Below are positions 56,920-64,000 of a stretch of DNA of 64,000 bases, piece after piece. Numbering within the stretch: the first letter of the stretch is position 1; each line of letters opens with the position of its first letter. The notes under the pieces are model-generated. The model was given only the letters and a program-made list of their open reading frames with translations, did no database searches and was not told the origin of the DNA. The position numbers were made by a program, and so were the translations under genes. Origin of the DNA: Bemisia tabaci (lineage: Eukaryota; Arthropoda; Insecta; Hemiptera; Aleyrodidae); the NCBI RefSeq assembly GCF_918797505.1, contig NC_092795.1:18773131-18837130 (forward strand), written 5' to 3'.

Positions 56920-59900
56920 TATATACCTATGCCTGTTTATGTACACACATCGTTACTATAACAAGGAGCAAATATATACCTAAGTTTTTTTACGACGATT
57001 TTGAAAAGCAGTTTTCCAGTATGCCCATAGTAGCATTAGTACTTGATATTTATGTTTGATAACTGACGTTGGAAATATACGTCTCTTAGATTATACTTTA
57101 TTCATGAAAATAAAAAGTCTCATACGTGGATTCCTTACAAAGAATTTAGAATGAGGATCGGAACACGATAAATATTATGGCTTATAAATGTCAGCATTTT
57201 GCCTAAACGACTATTGTCAGACGGTCTGTGTGCGTCAGATTTTCAGGACCCTCATTTTGTATATTCCACTCAACTTCAGCCTCATGGGAATTGAATTTAA
57301 TAACAATGCCGAGCTCGCATGTACCATATCATGACTTTTCATCGTTTTAAAATGAGTCGGTCGGCGTGACTTTCCAATTGGAACAATCAATTCAACTTTT
57401 CTACGTCAGAATTGAGTCTCGTAAAAACGTTGCGTCAATCTGACGGCTATGGATCGTTGAGTCGAAGTTATAAAAACTTTTCTGGGCTCATAAAAGTTTC
57501 AGGTTTGAGTCAATGTTGACGGGAGCGCGATCAGGATACAGAATTTGGTCGGGGCTAAAGTGGTAGGGTAGTTTCCAGCCGTCACCCCATACTGTCAATG
57601 AACTTTCACCTCCTCGCCGACCTACCCTCGTTCTTGTCAAACCGAGTGATCTCTCCCGCGGGGCCAACTAGGAAATTGATTTAAGTGTGTCGAAATTAAT
57701 TAATTAGAGATTTACAAAGTAAGAAACTATTTGTTCGACAGATTCCGATAGAAACACACTATACGGCTACGTGTTTTGTCTAAAATCAAATTTAAAGCGC
57801 CTTGTAATCGAACAAATTTCGGATTGTAATGGCAATGCATTAATTGCACGATTATTATTAATAGAGCTTTTTTGTGCCAACAGTTAAATTTTCTATGTTG
57901 AAGTAAGGTTGGAAACATTAGAAAGGTCGTCACAACTGGCAGTTAAATATTACCCTTCTAACACGTGAGCTCCATACACAGGGTTACACTTTTGTTGATT
58001 TATCACGAAGTTTTTAGAATTTATTCGAGCTATTTAAGTTATTGGAGAGAAATGTATGTCTTCTGCACGAGCGAATGTAATTCAATTCCAAGACTGAAAA
58101 TGGGCATAAAAAATGACATTTTTTACAAAAATAAAACAGCATAATTCCTGTCTAATATTTTTCTGATTTTTGCGAGTAATCGGAAGAGACTTCAGTGAAA
58201 TGCTCAGGCAAGAGCACCCTACTTATTTTTTTGTAAAAATGCAACTTAGGAGTGGAAATTTTGGTGCGCTCAAAAGTAGATACGGTTTTTTTTAGTTTGG
58301 GAAACGAGGCATTATTAGACCTTGTATCTTGTGCCCTTGCCAATTGCTATCTATTAGCAACGAGTTACCCTGGCTACTAATTATTCGACGATTTCCGGCT
58401 AATCGCACGACGTTCCTTCCTACCATGCCAGATTTTGACTCGATTTCTGAGTTCAGACTCAGAGCCAGTTAGAAGCTCTTCCTTCGCGCCTCCATCTTGA
58501 GCTCCCGAGATGTCTGCCGCAGTCGATGAACTCAACTCCAAAGGCTGAAGATGCACCAAGGGTGAGATGCCCTTAATTATAATTTAAGTCTGAAGCGAAA
58601 ATGTCTAATTATTCACGAGACGGGCTTAACGGACGATTTTGCTTTGAAGATGAGCTTATCATCTCATGACTCAACGAGGCCTTTGACGAGAGCCCCATAC
58701 GAGAAAAACGGGCAGCTGAGGGTGTTCGCTGTCAAAAGGCATTCAGGATCTCGAGAGCTTTCACGATCACTTCGATGAAAGAACAAGCTTAGCTGTGCGA
58801 GGCTGAAAATTAGTAAATTCTGCATCCGTAAGTCCCCCAATCTGTTAACAGCGTTAGGTTATCCTCGTTTCATATTTCCTGTAATTTAACGTCTCTGTTC
58901 GCCCTATATCCTATCCTATCTCTTTGCCAAAGGGCTCAGTGGGTGCATTATACATGCGTATGGAGGATGGATTAGAAAAAAATTATCGGTTCTCTTTACA
59001 CTTTTTTCTATAAAATAAGCTCTAAGAACATGACAGTATTAGACGAACTCAAAAACAACCGCAGTATTAGCTGATGCAGTGAATGGCGACATCATGTAAA
59101 TTAGTCCTATAAAATGAAGGATTACGTAGCTTGATGTCAGCGAGGTGTCAACAGGTTCCTCCGCTCATCAATGGTCATCTATCAAGGACGAAAATACGAT
59201 TTGAAATCGAAGAGCGACCTGATGACACATGCAAGTATAGGTAGTCTATCCGCTGAGCTTTAGCTGTCAATTTTATTTGCCCGGTGCTTGAAAATCAGTG
59301 AAGAATTGCGTTGTTTTTGGCTCTGAAATTGCAGAGATATTCATTTTCCAGGAAAGTGCAGGGCGCGAGAGAAAGAGAGAATGAATGGCCGTGGGGATGA
59401 ATTATGACTTTGAATATATGCTTTCGGTGCAGAAAATCCTCCGTTAAGACTAAGTGCGTTCAGTCGGTTGTTTTCCTCAACCGGGATAAAAACATGTCAT
59501 GAAGAAATGCGCTTCGAGCAATTTGCGCCCTGCTTTGGTTTTGATTACTCTCATAAGTTATCTAGACTCAGAACGTTCCAAAGAGCCGAATAAAAGGATT
59601 ATCAATTGATATTGGAGTTGGGAACAAGATAACATGTGTTTCGCCTACAGTGATTCAAAATCTCAACGTATAACAGTTTTTACTTCGAATGAAAAAACAG
59701 CGACAATATATATTATTTTAATGATCTATTAACAGATAATATTTGGTGCCTAAGTTGCGTATGCATGAGGATTTTATGTCGAAAAACACACATTAATATC
59801 CGAAAGAGTGCAATTTAAAATTCATTTTTTTCGTGGGCCAGACAATTGCTCAATAATTCCAAATTTTCGAGTTTCATACGGGGAAGATTAAAATTTCGTA

Positions 59901-59943
59901 TAGCTGTCTCCCAAACCTGCATTACATGGAATACAAAATTCAA

Positions 59944-60909
59944 CCCAGGTAAAAATTAGCGATACGAGCTGCGTTTCAAAATACCATAGAAGTTCTTATA
60001 GCCGACTAGAGAAGGCTATTGAAAATCTTATAGCTGGCTGTAGAAAGCCGAGCAAATCATATAGCCAGGCTATAAGAAGCTATAAAAAGTATACTGTCGA
60101 GCTACAGTTCCTATCGCCGGGCTTTACACTTTATCGTCATTGGCTTTAAAAGGCTGTACGAAATTGTGTAGAAATTTGTGTGCTTTGGAGATGATTAAGT
60201 TTGATACGGAACTACCTTAATATTTACAAAACACACATTATATTTTCCTTTAAAAATATTCTTTTTTCATCAATTAAAACGAGATGGTCCATGCCGAGTG
60301 TGCAATCATTTCAAAATCATGAGTTGAAAAACGCTGACTCCGCGAGATTAAATATTAGAGCCTAACAAAAAGCGGAGCGGGGACGCATTGGCGCCTACAA
60401 ATCTAACAGGGATACTTCACGCATTGCGCGGCGACGCACTAGCGCCTACAAACCTAACAGGGATACTTCACGCATTGCGCAATGCGTGAAGTATCCCTGT
60501 TAGGTTTGTAGGAGCCAATGCGCGTTTCGCGCTCTCTGCCCGTCCCCCGCGCCGCAGCGTGTCACGGCGTCTGAAGCAACTATTTCACATCAGAGGTATT
60601 GCACAGTATCTTAAAAAATTGAAGGCGCTCCAACAAATTAAGAATGACAGGCATCCTTCAAAAGTACGGAGCTTTCCTCGCAAAATAAATCAAGATACTA
60701 CGGCACAAAAAGAGAGCGGTAGTCCAAAAACTAACTATTTAGTAACGTTTAACATAAACTTTATCGTCTGGCTGTTGCTTAATCGCCATCGGCTATAAAA
60801 GGCTATAAGAAATTGTACAGCCGGCTGCAGAAGCTATTGTAAATCTTACAGCCGGCTTTAGGTTTATAGTATTTTGGAACACACATTCTACTGCCAATTT
60901 TTACCAGGG
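59944..60909. repeat. R13 large fold-back, copy 2 (966 bp, both ends present)
   Basis: Ends are CCCAGGTAAAAATTAGCGAT and GCCAATTTTTACCAGGG. The arms pair through GAAATTGTGTAG / GAAATTGTACAG and repeated GGCTATAAGA-type motifs. A zero-loop palindrome is at 60443-60514. A ~47-bp half-unit (GCGCCTACAAATCTAACAGG to CGCATTGCGCGGCG) is duplicated just before it at about 60384-60430. Confidence 0.85.
60443..60514. repeat. 72-bp zero-loop palindrome at the centre of R13 copy 2
   Basis: The axis is between 60478 and 60479 in ATTGC|GCAAT. The arms GCCTACAAACCTAACAGGGA and TCCCTGTTAGGTTTGTAGG pair without a spacer. Confidence 0.9.
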
Positions 60910-63053
60910 AAACCTTTAAAACGTCGGTTTTTCATTTTTGGGTTAAATGTTTTTAAAACTTTCCTTTTCTCAGTATAGTACTAATATCAAAAGTTTCAGT
61001 TGTTTAACACTAAACTCTCTTTTCCTATTGATACATTTTTCATGTAAACTAGTCTTACTTAGGTTTCAAGATCAAAGCGTTGGGAAAACTTGCGTAAAAA
61101 TTTTCACCTATAGAAGGTTGTACCGGAGTTTTTTGAAGCACCTAAAAAGACCTCCGTAAAGTACCGTCGTTAACGATCTATAAAAAATAACAATTGACAA
61201 GGTTAATACATATCATGGATACCCATATTGCATAACAGAAAAAATCCAAAGGCGATCTAGTTTTTTCGATATCCCTTGCAACGCGCATAAGGCGCGAGAC
61301 TTTTCACGCCATTACGCGAATTTACAAACAAATTTGGAGGCAAAATGCTGCTTAAATCGTCCACCCTACATAGTGTAGTGTGAGCACTCATGCAATGGTG
61401 ATAACTCCGGCAATAAATGTACGTAGCTCACTAGTGACATCTTCTAAAGTCATAAATTAAGCAGAGAGCGGTGTAATTAAACACGGTGTCGTAAATCCAC
61501 TGCCCACCGCATCGGTCAAAGGTATCTAAGAGTTACAACGCGCATAGGTACACATCCCAACTTAACTCGAGCTGTTAAAACTTAAACTCAGGTATTCTAA
61601 TTTAAATATCCACTAATTCTGTTATTTTCTATTGTTGAAAGGCATAAAATGTTTTTCAAAAACGTCATAAACCAGCTATAAAATGCTGACATTTTTAAGT
61701 TTTTTTTGCTTTTCTCTTTCCTAATTTTATTCAGAAGATGTTTTTAATCGTGGTTCTCTTGAAATCTGGTGATAAACAGCCTCAGGTGAATCTTGCCTCA
61801 GGTTGAAGGAAGTACATTATGGACCAAGTTTAATCCAAATGCACCCAGTCGTGTCAAGTTTGAACCGCGAGAAAGATTTTGAGGTTTTCTTCTTCCAATT
61901 TCACACACAAAGTTTAGCGACTATTTTCAGGCTCAAAATATTTTTTTCCGACTTGGAATTTTTGACAAGAGAAGATTTACAACTACTCCTAAGTCGTTTC
62001 TACCAATTACTGACATGCCACTCCTTTAGCACTTCCGTGCGCTCTGCGACACCCAACCGCCGCTAATAGCAATCCTGCCAGTGCTCCCATGCACCCGCGG
62101 CAAATCGTATTTCTTCATTTCCTACCTTATTATTTCAATCCACGATTTGGCAAGTCCTACGTCATTTCTTTCCCACCAAAATGAAAGGTGCATTAAATTT
62201 AATCCTTATGAATTTGAACGAAACCAAATATTCCCAAAAAATATCAAATGCATTTGGATTTGCTTATAAGTTCGCTGATAAAAATGAAAAAAGTAGGGTA
62301 AATTAGGATTTTGAGCTATTGGAAGTCAGAAATTTTGATCATTTGATGTGCTCTAAGTTTCAGATTCGTTAATATGTTCAAGAAATTTAATTAAATATCC
62401 TGGCTTAGTGAATATCGTGTATACTCTAAGAATATGTATTTTTACTTATGTATGAAATGCACAAGTTTCCCCTCTCCTGATCAAGTTGTGAATAATTCCC
62501 TCCCCATTAATAACACACAGACCCAGGACCATTTTATTGAAGGTTTTGTTTCAAAGCAATGCGCTAGGCAAAATACTCCAGCCATTGTTGGTGCAATAAA
62601 TTGAATCTATATAATGAATAGATTCATATCCGCATGCTTCAATTTCGGATGATTAAAACGTATTGTTTAAAGTTATTTGGAGCGAATGATTTCGCGTTGA
62701 GAGCAGAATAAAGTCAACCCTAGCTGCTGAGTGTATTATGTATGAATGGGGTGAAAGATAATGCTGGTGTTTCCCTTTTTTTATTGAGCTATTTTTTCTC
62801 GGCTATTCGGAAAATTCTCAAATTCCAAATTCCCCAAATAATTATATTCAAAATTTTCTAATGGTGTGCTTTTGAATAGCGAACCGTTATCTGAAAGTAT
62901 GAGTCTTAAACATTTTGAAACCACTCATATGACGCAGACGCATACATACATATTAATAATGTGCCCATTAACTTTTCACCCAAATAAACTTTAAATAATG
63001 CATTGAAAGTTTATTAAGGATATAAAAAAGAGGCTCGGATGTACTTAAACGTA

Positions 63054-63150
63054 GGTCCAGTTACACGATCAAATTGAGCCATCAAATTGGGCCTCTCATT
63101 GGTCGCATTCAGATTTGAATGTGATCTCAATTTGATCGTGTAACTGGACC
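63054..63150. repeat. 97-bp MITE
   Basis: Ends are GGTCCAGTTACACGATCAAA and TTTGATCGTGTAACTGGACC, paired over about 25 bp and then diverging into paired ATCAAATTGGG / TTGAATGTGAT. It is the shortest complete element here. Confidence 0.85.
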
Positions 63151-63509
63151 TTATACAATAAATCATAGAATTGACCTTAGAATTTTTAGGTTCAGTAAAT
63201 ATGTACACAGTGTTATGATACATGAATTTTATGTTGAAGGACAGTGAATAGCTAGGTGGCACAAATTACATACTTGTATTCAAAGAACATGGAGATGGAC
63301 GAAATTGAAAGTACAGTTAATTACAAATAAGCCGGCAAAAGTATAGGAATATTAAAAGAAAAAAACAATTAATGAGAAATTTTCAGCACGGTACAAGCCA
63401 CAAACAAGTTTGTGCAATTACGAAGGTTTACGTCCTTTCCCAACAAGCGACGAAAGTAAGCTGCAGCTATTTTGAATATTAAAATGAGATACAATTTTAT
63501 AATACTTAC

Positions 63510-63574
63510 TTGTGTTGATACATGATTACAAGTTTCGTTGATGGGGTCCCTCATTAACATCGGCACCTTCGAAA
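63510..63574 (-). CDS. Exon 1 in this window (internal exon; gene continues upstream)
   Basis: A 65-bp exon with acceptor TTTATTTTTCAG and donor GTAAGT. Only one frame is open: two bases (TT) complete a codon from an exon beyond the window, then 21 codons read SKVPMLMRDPINETCNHVST and Q, leaving in phase 0, which matches the exon at 55051-55263. The incoming codon is NTT, so the split residue is Phe, Leu, Ile or Val. The ATGs inside are not chosen as starts because the acceptor is strong and the frame is open to its very edge. It is short, so confidence is lower than for the others. Confidence 0.65.
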
Positions 63575-63810
63575 CTGAAAAATAAAGTACAAATTCAAGT
63601 TAACAAATGATGAAATATAAGTCCAATTTGATTTAATTATAATAAGACCAGCGAAATTTAGCAAAAGCTAAACGTATTTCCGGAGTAAGTACTTTAACTT
63701 AATTTTCGGGTAACAAACAAAGCACAGCTCATCATAACCGATCATCCCTTCAAAAATCAGTATCGAAGTGGTATAATACGCAGACATCTGACTTGTACTG
63801 TGGAATATAC

Positions 63811-64000
63811 TGCCAGGTTAAGGAAAAACGCCGTATGGACATTTAAGAGTTGCCAGATTTCCTCTCATAAAATGTTAATTTTTTAGGAGAGTCTCAAATT
63901 TTTAGATAATTTTGATTCAATTGCCAAAACAATTATCTGAAAAATTGGAGAAATTACATTTTTATAGTTCATCGAAAATTTGTAATTTAGCAGAGGAAAT
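63811..64000. repeat. R1 MITE, cut by the window end
   Basis: Starts TGCCAGGTTAAGGAAAAACG, then CCGTATGGACATTTAAGAGT. The right end lies beyond the window. Confidence 0.78.

Larger units (their letters stand above)
55264..63509 (-). other. Intron 1 (8,246 bp)
   Basis: Holds the long GGA tract, two MITEs at 55834 and 56559, the R13 fold-back and a 97-bp MITE near 63054. From 56920 to 59940 and from 60910 to 63050 the sequence is AT-rich with no repeat or exon I can support. Confidence 0.8.

Noticed and set aside
1..64000. CRISPR arrays, bacterial operons, tRNA and rRNA genes
   Set aside because: Nothing of the kind is visible. Repeats are dispersed inverted-repeat elements, and exons with GT/AG introns show a eukaryotic genome.

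Overview
This is a eukaryotic window, almost certainly from an insect. The coding signal is broken into nine short exons with GT/AG splice sites, separated by long AT-rich introns packed with short inverted-repeat transposons (MITEs) and fold-back elements. Several repeats look like ones I associate with sap-feeding Hemiptera, possibly a whitefly such as Bemisia tabaci. That is only an impression and was not checked.

The only protein gene I can support lies on the minus strand and runs through the whole window: exons at 63510-63574, 55051-55263, 49925-50182, 42799-43058, 21264-21421, 13475-13587, 10226-10398, 8895-9252 and 556(or 613)-864. Every junction keeps the reading frame, including one split codon at each of three junctions. 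The joined partial protein is about 616 residues if the last exon is internal, or 634 if it is terminal. It has no obvious folded domain. It is rich in Ser, Pro and charged residues, with a nine-proline run, an acidic Glu-Thr stretch, basic clusters and a KHVSF motif that fits the protein phosphatase 1 docking consensus. I do not recognise the family. Its 5' end, and probably its 3' end, lie outside the window.

The rest is intron, up to 21.4 kb between the exons at 42.8 kb and 21.4 kb. The introns hold about fifty recognisable repeat copies in roughly twenty families. They include TA-flanked or two-base-flanked elements starting CAC-N-G-(A)n, two families with clear 8-bp target duplications (hAT-like), a 966-bp fold-back with a zero-loop palindrome at its centre, a non-LTR retrotransposon pol remnant and a separate retrotransposon 3' tail with a 13-bp target duplication. 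Many copies are nested, so their order of arrival can be read. The most striking structure is a 1,343-bp almost perfect palindrome at 23401-24743, flanked by TA, with three degenerate ~150-bp repeats in each arm.

Three exons have transposon sequence within about 50 bp of a splice site: one donor (8895) and two acceptors (43058, 50182). I saw no tRNA, rRNA, CRISPR array or second gene. The long unannotated stretches are described in the intron entries.
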